DNA of 45,202 nucleotides. Origin: Candidatus Humimonas hydrogenitrophica (lineage in GTDB: Bacteria; Gemmatimonadota; Gemmatimonadetes; Palauibacterales; Palauibacteraceae). The stretch lies in contig CANPVD010000096.1 of NCBI GenBank assembly GCA_947581615.1, positions 1 to 45,202 on the forward strand. The letters are read 5' to 3'. The notes below the pieces were generated by a model that was not told the DNA's origin, did not search any database, and saw only the letters and a program-made list of their open reading frames with translations. Positions 20,589 to 30,739 of the stretch are shown here, piece by piece. How positions within the stretch are numbered: position 1 is the first letter of the stretch; the number at the start of each line of letters is the position of its first letter. The position numbers and the translations under genes were made by a program.

Positions 20589-21054
20589 CGAGCGTCTGCT
20601 CCACGGCCAGGTGGTCGTGGGGTGGGGTGAACGGTTGGGCCTGTCCTACTACGTCGTGGTCGACGACGACCTGGCGGAGTCCGACTGGGAGCAGGAGCTC
20701 TACGCCGGTGGCCTGCCCGCGGGCGCGGAGGCCTACTTCCTCTCCGAGGCGGAGGCGGCGCGCCGCTTCCGCCAGCTCGACGGCCGCCCCGGGGCCGGCG
20801 CGCTGCTGGCTCGAACGACGGCGGCCATGCGCCGAGTGGCGGAGACCGGCGTCCTGTCGGGTCGAACGGTCAACGTGGGGTGCCTGGGAGCGACCCCCGG
20901 CCGCAGGCGGTCGCTGGACTACGTGTACCTGAGCCCGGCCGAAGCCGCCGACCTTCGTGCGCTCGCCGAGCGGGTCCTACGGGTCGAGGCCCGGGACGTA
21001 CCCTCCGCACAGGCGGTCGCCCTCGACCGCTTGCTCGAGGACTTCGATGCCTGA
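20563..21054 (+). CDS. PTS mannose/sorbose-family EIIB component
   Basis: A 163-residue EIIB with the hallmark FRIDERLLHGQVVVGWG; His14 is the phosphoacceptor. The rest (VNVGCLGATPGRRRSLDYVYLSPAEAADL) fits the family fold. Two adjacent ATGs (20560, 20563) are possible; the second matches family length. It accepts phosphate from EIIA and passes it to the sugar entering through EIIC/EIID. Confidence 0.9.
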   Translation: MPIELFRIDERLLHGQVVVGWGERLGLSYYVVVDDDLAESDWEQELYAGGLPAGAEAYFLSEAEAARRFRQLDGRPGAGALLARTTAAMRRVAETGVLSGRTVNVGCLGATPGRRRSLDYVYLSPAEAADLRALAERVLRVEARDVPSAQAVALDRLLEDFDA

Positions 21055-21730
21055 GCTGGACGCCTGGACGTACCTCGTGGCCGTGCTGTGCGGCGGACTG
21101 GTCGGCGTGGATGCCGTCTCATGGCCGCAGGTGATGATCTCCCGTCCCCTGGTGGCGGCCACGCTCGGTGGTTTCCTGCTGGGAGACCCGGGTGCCGGAC
21201 TCCTGGTCGGGGCCGTGCTCGAGCTCCTCGGCCTCCGCCATCCGCCGTTCGGTGCGGCACGGTACCCCGACACGGGGCCGGCGGCGCTCGTGGCGGGGGC
21301 GGCGTTCGCGGTCTCGGGCGGCGGGGTGACGTCGCTGGCCGTCGCCGTGTCGACCGGCTGGCTGCTCGGATGGGTCGGTGCTCACACCGTGCACCTGCTG
21401 CGCGGCCTGAACGGACGCCTGGTCGGCCAACCCGCCCCCCTGTCGGTGGCTCCCGGGAGGCTCGAACGGCGTCAGCGCCTGGCCGTCGGACTGGACTTCG
21501 CACGCGGGGCGCTGCTCACGGCGGCGTTCCTGGTGCCGGCCGCGCTGGTGATCCGCGTGGTGCCGGGGTCGGCGGGTGGACCGGCGCCCTCCGTCGCGGC
21601 CGCCGTGCTCGCGGCCGTGGTGGGCGGCGCGGCCGGCGCGGCGGCCGGCGGGCTGTTCGGTGGCCGGAGGGGCTGGCTGCTGCTGGCGGCCGGTGGACTG
21701 GCATCGGTGGTGGCCCTGGTGCTCGCATGA
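21047..21730 (+). CDS. PTS mannose/sorbose-family EIIC component
   Basis: A 227-residue inner-membrane protein with about six hydrophobic stretches, including the family-typical SRPLVAATLGGFLLGDPGAG and LLVGAVLELLGL near the N-terminus. Usual members are nearer 250-270 residues, so this is slightly short and Ala/Gly/Val-rich. ATG overlaps the EIIB stop by eight bases; the stop overlaps EIID. Sugar specificity cannot be read from sequence. Confidence 0.88.
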   Translation: MPELDAWTYLVAVLCGGLVGVDAVSWPQVMISRPLVAATLGGFLLGDPGAGLLVGAVLELLGLRHPPFGAARYPDTGPAALVAGAAFAVSGGGVTSLAVAVSTGWLLGWVGAHTVHLLRGLNGRLVGQPAPLSVAPGRLERRQRLAVGLDFARGALLTAAFLVPAALVIRVVPGSAGGPAPSVAAAVLAAVVGGAAGAAAGGLFGGRRGWLLLAAGGLASVVALVLA

Positions 21731-22464
21731 GGCTCGCGCGCAAGGACTTCGCGAGAGCTCTGGCCCGGACCTTCGCGGCGCAAGGTACGTGGAACTACGG
21801 GTCCTACATGGCCGGCGGTCTGGCGTTCTCCCTGCTGCCGTTGCTCGAGCGCATCCACGCCGGCGATCCGGTCGGGCTCAGGCAGGCCATGGACCGTCAC
21901 CTGCGTCCGTTCAACGCGCATCCCTACCTGATGCCCCTCGCCGTGGGGGCGCTGGCTCGCCTGGAGTTCGAAGGCGAGGACCCGGAGAGGATCGAGCGCT
22001 TCAGGACGGCGCTTAGCAGCAGCCTGGGCGCCGTGGGTGATCGACTGGTGTGGCAGGCCTGGCGCCCGTTCTGGTTGCTGGTCTCGGTGCTGGCATACAG
22101 TTTGGGACTCGGGCCCTGGGCGGCGGTCCTCCTGTTCCTGTTCCCTTACAACGCGGGTCACGTGGTGCTTCGCGCGTGGGGCCTCCGACGCGGGTGGGAG
22201 GAGGGTCTCGGCGTGGGCCGGACGATCTCGGCGCCGTGGATCCGGCGAACGGCACGACTTCTGGCGGGCGTCGATGTCGTGCTCCTCGGGGCCGTCACGG
22301 TCGCCCTGGTCGCGAAGCTGCAGGGCGGCGGTCTGCCACTCGCCGCCCGTGCCCTGGTCGCCGCCGCGATGGCGGCCTCCGGGATCGCCTGGCCGGGCGT
22401 CGTGGGAGCGGTCACGGGTGCGCTGGCCGCGCTGGCGGGCGTCGTCGCCTGGCTGCCGGGTTGA
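21727..22464 (+). CDS. PTS mannose/sorbose-family EIID component
   Basis: A 245-residue EIID partner of EIIC. The conserved cytoplasmic N-terminal half is clear: QGTWNYGSYMAGGLAFSLLPLL and RHLRPFNAHPYLMPLAVGALARLE. C-terminal membrane segments follow (PFWLLVSVLAYSLGLGPWAAVLLFLF and two later ones). It is shorter than typical members (about 270-300). ATGA overlap with EIIC. Confidence 0.9.
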   Translation: MRLARKDFARALARTFAAQGTWNYGSYMAGGLAFSLLPLLERIHAGDPVGLRQAMDRHLRPFNAHPYLMPLAVGALARLEFEGEDPERIERFRTALSSSLGAVGDRLVWQAWRPFWLLVSVLAYSLGLGPWAAVLLFLFPYNAGHVVLRAWGLRRGWEEGLGVGRTISAPWIRRTARLLAGVDVVLLGAVTVALVAKLQGGGLPLAARALVAAAMAASGIAWPGVVGAVTGALAALAGVVAWLPG

Positions 22465-22510
22465 GGGAGAGGTCGTGACGAACACGATGCCGGAGATCGA
22501 GGGAGAGGGG

Positions 22511-22825
22511 ATGCCTCAAGCGCAACGTGAGGTGACGGTTCGTAACCGTAACGGGCTCCACGCGCGCCCGGCGGCGGCCTTCGTGAAGCTGGCCTCCCGC
22601 TTTCATGCCGAGATCCTCGTGTCGCGAGACGACCTGGAGGTGAACGGCAAGAGCATCATGGGGGTCCTCATGCTGGCCGCCGAGCCCGGCGCCTTGCTCA
22701 CCATCCGCGCGGTGGGCGAGGACGCCGAGCGGGCCGTGGCCGCTCTCGTGGGACTGGTGGCCGAGGACGAGGGCGAGCCGGATCCGTTCGAGGACTCCGA
22801 CGGCCTCGAGGACGCTATCCCATGA
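22511..22825 (+). CDS. ptsH: phosphocarrier protein HPr
   Basis: A 104-residue HPr. With this start, His17 in NGLHARPAAAF is the EI-phosphorylated residue and Ser48 in NGKSIMGVLML is the HprK target; their spacing (31) equals that of His15 and Ser46 in classical HPr. An acidic tail of about 15 residues follows the core. GTG 22475, after a GGGAGAGG stretch, would add 12 residues; ATG 22511 is chosen because it gives a family-like N-terminus and has GAGGGAGA seven bases ahead. Confidence 0.93.
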   Translation: MPQAQREVTVRNRNGLHARPAAAFVKLASRFHAEILVSRDDLEVNGKSIMGVLMLAAEPGALLTIRAVGEDAERAVAALVGLVAEDEGEPDPFEDSDGLEDAIP

Positions 22826-24591
22826 GCCGCCACCTCCAGGGCATCGGTGCTTCGGCGGGCCGCGTCCTGGGTAGCGTGCGCTTCGTGCGACTCACGGTCC
22901 CGCCGGTGGCCCACAGGACGATCGCGCCGGAGGATGTGCCTTCCGAGCTGGTCCGGTTCGAGGAGGCGAGGCGCTGGGCGGTGGATCGTACCCGGACCCT
23001 GGCCGAGCGGACCCGGGAGCGCATGGGGGAAATCGAGGCCCAGGTGTTCGATCCGCAGGTTCTCATGCTGGAGGACCCCGACCTGGTGGAAGGGACGCGG
23101 GCCTACATCCGCGAGAACTACCTGTCGGCCGAGCGGGCCTTCGATTGGCGGCTCCTGGAGATTCGCTCACGCTTCCTCGATTCGGCGCACGCCATGGTGC
23201 TGGACCGGCTCGCCGACCTGCAGGACATCCGCTTCCGCGTCCTGTCCAGACTCGAGGGCGGCTCCGACACGATGCCGTGGGAGGACGACGGAGAGCCGGC
23301 CGTTCTCGCGTTTCACGACCTCGTGCCCAGCGTGGCGGCGCGACTGGAGCCGGAGGGCGTGCTGGGGCTTCTCACCTCCGCGGGCTCGCGGACATCGCAC
23401 AGCGCCGTCCTCGCACGGTCGATCGGCATTCCCGCCGTGGTCGGCCTCGGCGACCGATTGGACGAGATCGACGATGGCACGACGATCATCATGGATGGCT
23501 CGACGGGACGTATCGTGGTCGATCCCGGCCGCGACGCGGTCGAGGGCTACCGTCGTTCGGTGGCCGAAGACAGCACGCGCCGGGCCCGCATCGAGGCGCT
23601 GGCACGGCGGCCGGCCGTCACCACCGACGGCGTGCGGCTCACGCTGCGCGTGAACCTGGACCAGCCAGACGAGGTCCGCGAGGCGACCCGCGTCAACCCG
23701 GAGGGCATCGGCCTGTTTCGGTCGGAGTTCCTGGTGATCGGGCGTCGGACGATACCGACGGAGGAGGAACAGTACCGGGCCTATCGAAAGGTCGTCGAGG
23801 CCTTCCCGGAGCACCCGGTCACCCTGCGCACCTTCGACATCGGTGGCGACAAGTTCCCGATCTTCCTGGACGCGCCGTCCGAGGTGAACCCGTACCTGGG
23901 CTGGCGGGCGATCCGGGTGTGCCTGGACCGTCCCGATCTGTTCCGGAACCAGTTGCGGGCGGCTGTCCGCGCCGGGGAGCACGGGCGCATGCGACTCCTG
24001 CTCCCGTTCATCGTCTCGGTGGACGAGATCCGCCAGACGCGCGACATGTTGCGCGAGGTGTGTGATTCGCTGCACCTGGCCGCGGGCGGACGTGGCATTC
24101 CGCTGGGGGTCATGATCGAGACGCCGGCGGCGGCGGAGATCGTGGACCTGATCGCGCCCCACGTCGACTTCCTCAGCCTGGGCACCAACGACCTCACCCA
24201 GTACGTGCTGGCCGTGGACCGGGGGGCGGCTCACCTGGCCGACCGATACGACCCCCTGCATCCAGCGCTCCTGCGCATCTATCGGAGGCTGCGGGGCAGT
24301 GCCGACGAGCACGGGCTCGAGCTCGGCGTGTGCGGGGACCTGGCCACCGACCCGGTCGGGCTGGCGGCTCTCCTCGGACTCGGCTACCGGACGTTCAGCC
24401 TGCCGCCTTACGTGTTCCCCGAGATCCGGGAGTGGATCGCGGCCGTGTCGGTCGCGGAGCTCGAGGCGATCGCGGAGGAGACGGCGGGGGCGGAAACGGC
24501 CGGGCAAGTGCGGGTGCCCTTCCTGCGATACATGGAGGCCGCCGTGCCCTCCGAGGCGGTCCCCACGGGGCTGCTGTCCCGCCCGGAATGA
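22822..24591 (+). CDS. ptsI: phosphoenolpyruvate-protein phosphotransferase (Enzyme I)
   Basis: A 589-residue Enzyme I that takes phosphate from PEP and gives it to HPr. The swivelling domain has the active His193 in SRTSHSAVLARSIGIPAVVG; the PEP-binding barrel shows GIGLFRSEFLVIG, TLRTFDIGGDKF, RLLLPFIVS, LGVMIETPAA, SLGTNDLTQYVLAVDR and the cysteine-bearing LGVCGDLATDP. Length is standard. ATG overlaps the HPr stop. It closes the PTS operon. Confidence 0.96.
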   Translation: MSRHLQGIGASAGRVLGSVRFVRLTVPPVAHRTIAPEDVPSELVRFEEARRWAVDRTRTLAERTRERMGEIEAQVFDPQVLMLEDPDLVEGTRAYIRENYLSAERAFDWRLLEIRSRFLDSAHAMVLDRLADLQDIRFRVLSRLEGGSDTMPWEDDGEPAVLAFHDLVPSVAARLEPEGVLGLLTSAGSRTSHSAVLARSIGIPAVVGLGDRLDEIDDGTTIIMDGSTGRIVVDPGRDAVEGYRRSVAEDSTRRARIEALARRPAVTTDGVRLTLRVNLDQPDEVREATRVNPEGIGLFRSEFLVIGRRTIPTEEEQYRAYRKVVEAFPEHPVTLRTFDIGGDKFPIFLDAPSEVNPYLGWRAIRVCLDRPDLFRNQLRAAVRAGEHGRMRLLLPFIVSVDEIRQTRDMLREVCDSLHLAAGGRGIPLGVMIETPAAAEIVDLIAPHVDFLSLGTNDLTQYVLAVDRGAAHLADRYDPLHPALLRIYRRLRGSADEHGLELGVCGDLATDPVGLAALLGLGYRTFSLPPYVFPEIREWIAAVSVAELEAIAEETAGAETAGQVRVPFLRYMEAAVPSEAVPTGLLSRPE

Positions 24592-24740
24592 AGGGCCCGC
24601 GCGGCTTGTCCGATCCGGGGCCCCCGGGTAGCTTCCCTAGCTTCGCGAGCCTGCCGGATGGCCCGCTCCCGGGCAGCAGCAGGGGCCGGGCGCCGACCAG
24701 TCTCCACACGATATCCCGGAAGCCGACGAGGGTCACGTGA
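24588..24740 (+). other. 50-codon open frame bridging ptsI and metK, doubtful
   Basis: An ATG at 24588 overlaps the ptsI stop (ATGA) and the frame stays open to a TGA at 24738-24740 that overlaps the metK GTG start (GTGA). The predicted peptide is rich in Pro, Ser and Gly, with no recognisable domain and no clear ribosome binding site of its own. A promoter-like pair lies inside it. Most likely this is untranslated leader sequence that happens to stay open. Confidence 0.15.
24606..24634 (+). promoter_or_regulatory. possible sigma70-type promoter for metK
   Basis: TTGTCC (24606-24611) and TAGCTT (24629-24634) are 17 bases apart. Matches to consensus are partial, but this 145-base gap is the first real intergenic space after a long run of overlapping genes, so a promoter is expected here. 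Confidence 0.4.
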
Positions 24741-25897
24741 GTTCCTCGAGAAGTCATCATTTCTTTACCTCGGAGTCCGTGACCGAGGGCCATCCGGACA
24801 AGGTCGCCGACCAGATCTCGGACGCGGTCCTCGACGCCATGTTGGCGGAGGACCCCGATGCCCGCGTGGCGTGCGAAACCCTGGTGACCACGGGGCTGGC
24901 GCTCCTGGCCGGGGAGGTCACGACGAGCGCCTACGTCCACCTGCCGGAGGTCGTCCGCGACACCATCCGGTCGATCGGCTACGATGATCCCAGGATCGGC
25001 TTCGCAGGTGACACCTGTGCCGTCCTGACGTCCATCGACAAGCAGTCACCCGACATCGCCATGGGCGTGGACCGCGGGGGAGCCGGAGACCAGGGCATGA
25101 TGTTCGGCTACGCCACGGACGAGACGCCCGAATTCATGCCGCTTCCGATCTCCCTGGCTCACCGGCTCACGCGCCGCCTCGCGACCGTTCGGCGTGACGG
25201 CACCCTCCCGTGGCTCCGGCCGGACGGGAAGGCGCAGGTCACGGTCGAGTACGACGACGGTCATCCGGTCCGGGTGAGCACGGTGGTCGTATCCGCGCAG
25301 CACACGACGGACCCGGACGACGCCACCATACGCGAGGGCATTCGTTCGTGTGTCATCGACCCGGTTCTCCCCGTTGACATGGTGGATCCAGACGTGCTCG
25401 TGTGCCACATCAATCCAACGGGCCGGTTCGTGATCGGCGGACCGCAGGGCGATGCGGGCGTGACCGGGCGCAAGATCATCGTGGACACCTACGGCGGGGT
25501 GGGCTCGCACGGCGGCGGAGCATTCAGCGGCAAGGACCCCTCGAAGGTGGACCGCTCGGCGAGCTACGCTGCCCGCTGGGTCGCTAAGAACCTGGTCGCG
25601 GCGGGCCTCGCCCATCGGGCCGAGATCCAGATCGCGTACGCGATCGGCGTGGCCGAACCCGTATCGGTCATGGTCGACAGCTTCGACACGGGCGAGGTCT
25701 CCGACGAGGACCTCGTCCGGGTGGTGGAAAGCGTGTTCGACCTCAGGCCCGCGGCGATCATTGCCGAGCTGGACCTCAAGCGTCCCATCTACCGGCGGAC
25801 GGCCGCCTACGGACACTTCGGGCGTCAGCCGGAGGCCGATGGCGGCTTCAGCTGGGAGCGCACGGACCGGGTGGACGCGCTGCGCGAGGCCATCTGA
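24737..25897 (+). CDS. metK: S-adenosylmethionine synthetase
   Basis: A 386-residue enzyme making SAM from ATP and methionine. Signatures: [17 protein letters not shown] (near 10-26), [21 protein letters not shown], and the P-loop-like [17 protein letters not shown]. The ends HFGR and FSWERTD are also family-typical. The GTG start is preceded by GAGGG. It stands just upstream of ahcY, which clears the by-product of SAM-dependent methylation. Confidence 0.96.
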   Translation: MSSSRSHHFFTSESVTEGHPDKVADQISDAVLDAMLAEDPDARVACETLVTTGLALLAGEVTTSAYVHLPEVVRDTIRSIGYDDPRIGFAGDTCAVLTSIDKQSPDIAMGVDRGGAGDQGMMFGYATDETPEFMPLPISLAHRLTRRLATVRRDGTLPWLRPDGKAQVTVEYDDGHPVRVSTVVVSAQHTTDPDDATIREGIRSCVIDPVLPVDMVDPDVLVCHINPTGRFVIGGPQGDAGVTGRKIIVDTYGGVGSHGGGAFSGKDPSKVDRSASYAARWVAKNLVAAGLAHRAEIQIAYAIGVAEPVSVMVDSFDTGEVSDEDLVRVVESVFDLRPAAIIAELDLKRPIYRRTAAYGHFGRQPEADGGFSWERTDRVDALREAI

Positions 25898-27343
<1,446 letters not shown>

Positions 27344-27393
27344 CGGAAGGGTGCTCGTCACTCGGACGGACGGGGCGGACGCGGGGAGGATCC

Positions 27394-27969
27394 ATGGGGG
27401 AGCCGATGCACGAAGTCACGGTCGCGAGCCTCGGGCTGGACAAGGCCTCCAACACACCGGTCGTGATCCTAAAGGAGAAGGAGGGCGACCGTGTCCTCCC
27501 CATCTGGATCGGTCCGGGCGAGGCGAGCGCCATCGCCATGAAGCTGGCCGGGATCCAGTTCTCGCGTCCCCTGACGCACGATCTCTTGAGCACGGTGGTG
27601 CGGGGGCTGGGCAGCGAGCTGGTGCGGGTCCTGATCACCAAGGTCGTCGAGAACACGTATTACGCCAGCCTCATCTTCCGGCGCGACGGGGAGCTCATCT
27701 CGATCGACTCGAGGCCCAGCGACAGCATCGCGCTGGCCCTGCGAGCCGAGGCGCCCATTTTCGCGGACGAGGACCTGCTCGAGCTCACGGCGCTGGAGAT
27801 CGAGGAGGCCGACTTCGAGCCGGGCGAGGGAGAGGCCGAGTTCCTGGGCACCGGAGGCCAGATCGCCGAGTCCGAAACGACGGGCGCCGAGGAGGGTCCC
27901 CGGGGGGAGGGTCTCCGGGAGTACCTGAAGGGGCTCAACCCGGAGGATTTCGGACGATTCACGCCCTAA
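27394..27969 (+). CDS. bifunctional nuclease family protein (DUF151)
   Basis: A 191-residue protein. Residues about 5-135 match the BFN/DUF151 domain: VASLGLDKASNTPVVILKEKEGDRVLPIWIGPGEASAIA, and RPSDSIALALRAEAPIFADE. Some family members have been reported to have DNase/RNase activity; the general function is not settled. The C-terminal 50 residues are acidic and unconserved. GGGGAGGA is eight bases before ATG 27394; ATG 27406 is possible. Confidence 0.85.
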   Translation: MGEPMHEVTVASLGLDKASNTPVVILKEKEGDRVLPIWIGPGEASAIAMKLAGIQFSRPLTHDLLSTVVRGLGSELVRVLITKVVENTYYASLIFRRDGELISIDSRPSDSIALALRAEAPIFADEDLLELTALEIEEADFEPGEGEAEFLGTGGQIAESETTGAEEGPRGEGLREYLKGLNPEDFGRFTP

Positions 27970-27986
27970 GGCGCCCGGCCGAAGCG

Positions 27987-29990
27987 ATGAGCTGGGTGGA
28001 TCGGACTCTCGCGGGGGCCTTGCGGAGGTTCGCGGCGGCGATCGCCGCCTTCGGGGCCCTCGTGGTCGCGGGAACCCTCGCGCCCCGGGCCGTGCTCGCC
28101 CAGCAGGCCAGCGCCGTCCTCCACGGCCGCGTCGTGCTGGGCCGGGACTCGGTCCCGGTGTCCGACCAGCTCGTCATGCTGCACGGGATCACCGGCGACA
28201 GCGGGGCGGCGCTGGACAGTGCCGTGACCGATCGTAAGGGCGCCTTCAGCTTCACTCTCCAGGGGGATACGGCCCGCACCGTGTTCCTCGTCGCGGTCCG
28301 CTATGACGACGTGCTGTACTTCGGCGATCCCATACGGGAGCTGTCGCCCCCGGAGCCGTACGTCGTGCCGGTGTTTCCAGCGCGTCCGATCGCCAGTCCG
28401 GACACCGTGCCCCTGACTCGCAGGAGCCTCGTGATCACCTACGAGGGTGGCGGGGCGCACGTCCTGGATGCGATCCAGTTCGACAACGCGGGGGACACGG
28501 CGCTCGTGGCCTCGGGATCGGGCGGGGGTGCGTGGCGCGTGGCGCTGCCCGAGGGTGCCGAGGACCCGCAGGCCCTGTCGGGGGACATGTTCCCGGGTGG
28601 GATCCGGTTCGAGAGCGGCTTCGCGCTCCTCGATCCCTCGCTGCGGCCGGGGACCTCGCAGATCTTGATCCAGTATCGACTCCCCTCGGACGGGGCGCCG
28701 TCGCTCACGCCGCTCCACCCGGTGCAGCGGCTGGAGGTGCTGTGGAGCGGAACGGATCGAGATCTGATCGGGGCGGGCTTCCAGCCCGCCGAGCCCGTGT
28801 CTTTCCACGGCCAGACGTATCGTGCGCTGGTCGCCAACTTCGTACCCGCCGGTACCGGTCTCACCCTGGCCCTCACCGGCGGATCCTCGAAGTCGGTGGC
28901 CTGGTTGTTCATGCTGGCGGGCCTCCTGCTGGCGGCGGCCGCGTATGTGACCTGGCGGCGGACCGGTGGTCGGGGCCCGGGCGCGGGGACCGTCGCGCTG
29001 GCGATTCTCTTCGTCCTGGGACCGTGGAGCCGCGCGAACGCCGCGGAACGACCCTGCTGTCGGGAGGCTCCCCGCCAGGATTCCTTCCAACTCCAGGACG
29101 ATCTCGGACGCACGGTTCGGCTCGCGGGTCCGCCGCGGCGCATCGTGTCCCTGGTGCCCGCGATGACCGAGCTCCTGTTCGCCGTGGGGGCCGGGAATCG
29201 GCTGGTGGGCAGGACGCGCTACGGAGTCCACCCGCCGGAGGCCCGGAGCGTCCCCTCCGTGGGCCAGGGCGTGCATCCGTCGGTGGAGACGGTCGTGGCG
29301 CGCCGCCCGGATCTCGTGCTCGTGTACGCGGGTTCGGACAGCCGCGCGGTGGTGAGAGAGCTGGACGGCCTGGGCGTGCCATCGATGGCGGTCCGACACG
29401 ACGACTTCGCGGACCTGTACAGGAACATCGGCCGACTGGGGGTTCTCACGGCTCGTCCGCGGGCCGCCCGGGCGCTGGCCGCTCGCATCCGCTGCGAGCT
29501 CCGCACGGTGGCGCTGGCCACCGCGCGGCGGCCGCGCCGTTCGGTGTACCTGGATGTGTGGGAGGATCCGCCGTACACGGTCGGCTCGGGCAGCTATCTG
29601 GACTCGCTCATTCGCGTAGCGGGCGGACGCGACGTGTTCGGGGACCTGCCGCAGGCGTCCCCGAGGGTGAGCCTCGAGGCCATCGCCGCACGGGATCCGG
29701 ACGTGATCATCGTGCCCCGCAGCGCCCGGGCCCGGGTGGATCCGACGCTCAGGCCGGCGTGGCGCGCGATTCCCGCCGTGGCGGCCGGCAGGGTCCGGGA
29801 GGTCGACGGGGATCTGCTCGACCGACTGGGGCCGCGGGTCGGGGAGGCGGCCGGCGTCCTGGCCGCGGCGATCCACCCGGAGCTGGCCGGGGACCCGTCG
29901 GTCGGCGACCCGGCGCATGCCTGCGGCGGAATCGGTCCTCCCGGCTGGAGTTCGGGCCGGGCGCGGGACGACTCCGGCGGGAGGATCTGA
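27987..29990 (+). CDS. carboxypeptidase-regulatory-like domain fused to BtuF-type corrinoid/metal-receptor domain
   Basis: One uninterrupted 667-residue frame holding two exported modules. Residues 1-40 are a signal peptide ending at VLAQQ; 45-140 resemble a carboxypeptidase-regulatory beta sandwich (VLHGRVVLGRDSVPVSDQLV, TDRKGAFSFTL); about 150-295 is a further beta-rich periplasmic region. Residues 303-321 form a membrane helix, a basic loop (TWRRTGGR) follows, and 335-352 form a second helix ending in a signal-like RANA. Residues about 360-640 are a helical-backbone metal receptor like BtuF (GRTVRLAGPPRRIVSLVPAMTELLFAVG, YVLD-type strands, DPDVIIVP). GTG 28947 could start a separate BtuF but has no binding site. 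No BtuC/BtuD transporter genes are in the window. Confidence 0.75.
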   Translation: MSWVDRTLAGALRRFAAAIAAFGALVVAGTLAPRAVLAQQASAVLHGRVVLGRDSVPVSDQLVMLHGITGDSGAALDSAVTDRKGAFSFTLQGDTARTVFLVAVRYDDVLYFGDPIRELSPPEPYVVPVFPARPIASPDTVPLTRRSLVITYEGGGAHVLDAIQFDNAGDTALVASGSGGGAWRVALPEGAEDPQALSGDMFPGGIRFESGFALLDPSLRPGTSQILIQYRLPSDGAPSLTPLHPVQRLEVLWSGTDRDLIGAGFQPAEPVSFHGQTYRALVANFVPAGTGLTLALTGGSSKSVAWLFMLAGLLLAAAAYVTWRRTGGRGPGAGTVALAILFVLGPWSRANAAERPCCREAPRQDSFQLQDDLGRTVRLAGPPRRIVSLVPAMTELLFAVGAGNRLVGRTRYGVHPPEARSVPSVGQGVHPSVETVVARRPDLVLVYAGSDSRAVVRELDGLGVPSMAVRHDDFADLYRNIGRLGVLTARPRAARALAARIRCELRTVALATARRPRRSVYLDVWEDPPYTVGSGSYLDSLIRVAGGRDVFGDLPQASPRVSLEAIAARDPDVIIVPRSARARVDPTLRPAWRAIPAVAAGRVREVDGDLLDRLGPRVGEAAGVLAAAIHPELAGDPSVGDPAHACGGIGPPGWSSGRARDDSGGRI

Positions 29991-29998
29991 GGCGGCCG

Positions 29999-30739
29999 GT
30001 GCCCATCGTCACGACCCGGGCCGTGGTGCTGCAGACCTACGCTTACAGCGACACCAGCAAGATCCTGCGTCTCATGACGCGAGAGCACGGTCCGCGCTCG
30101 GCCATTGCCAAGGGTGCTCGCCGTCCCGGAAGCCGCTTCGGAGGGCTCATCGAGCCCTTCGCCGAGGGAATGGCCACGCTGTACATGCGCGAGGGCCGTG
30201 ACCTCCACACCCTTTCCGCGTTCGACCTCGTCCGGGAGCGACAGGCCCTCGGCCGCGACCTGGAGCGGTTCACGGGCGCCTCGGTGCTGTGCGAAATCGT
30301 GATGCGACTGGCGCCCGAGCACCGAGATGATCGCCTGTTCGGGGCCCTGGTGCGCGGTCTCGACGAGCTCCTGGCTGCCCCCCGGGAGGCCGTTGAAGGC
30401 ACGGCGCTGCGCGCCATCTGGCGACTCGTCGCGGTCCTGGGCTTCGCTCCCGATCCGGCGCAATGCGCGACGTGCGGTCGGCCGCTGGCGAGGGGGCAGG
30501 GGGCCCGCTTCGACTTCGGGGCCGGGGGCCTCGTGTGCGCCTCCTGTGGAGGGCAGGGGCCCCACCTCGCGCCCGAGGAGGTCGAGGTGCTCCGGAGCCT
30601 CCTCGCCCGAGGCGAGCCTCCGGCCCGACCCGGGCGCCGCCACCGCCGACTCGTGGCCGACTTCATCCGCTACCACGTGGCGGAGGGCACGCACCTTCGA
30701 TCCCTGGCGTTCCTGGAGCGAGGGGAAGAGGGCGCGTGA
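29999..30739 (+). CDS. recO: DNA repair protein RecO
   Basis: A 246-residue recombination mediator that works with RecR to load RecA on gaps. The N-terminal OB fold begins [21 protein letters not shown] with [17 protein letters not shown]; a helical middle follows and a C-terminal zinc finger has CATC (near 157) and CASC (near 181). GTG is the only start that fits the conserved N-terminus; its ribosome site (GGAGG at 29980-29984) is rather distant. The stop overlaps selB. Confidence 0.9.
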   Translation: MPIVTTRAVVLQTYAYSDTSKILRLMTREHGPRSAIAKGARRPGSRFGGLIEPFAEGMATLYMREGRDLHTLSAFDLVRERQALGRDLERFTGASVLCEIVMRLAPEHRDDRLFGALVRGLDELLAAPREAVEGTALRAIWRLVAVLGFAPDPAQCATCGRPLARGQGARFDFGAGGLVCASCGGQGPHLAPEEVEVLRSLLARGEPPARPGRRHRRLVADFIRYHVAEGTHLRSLAFLERGEEGA

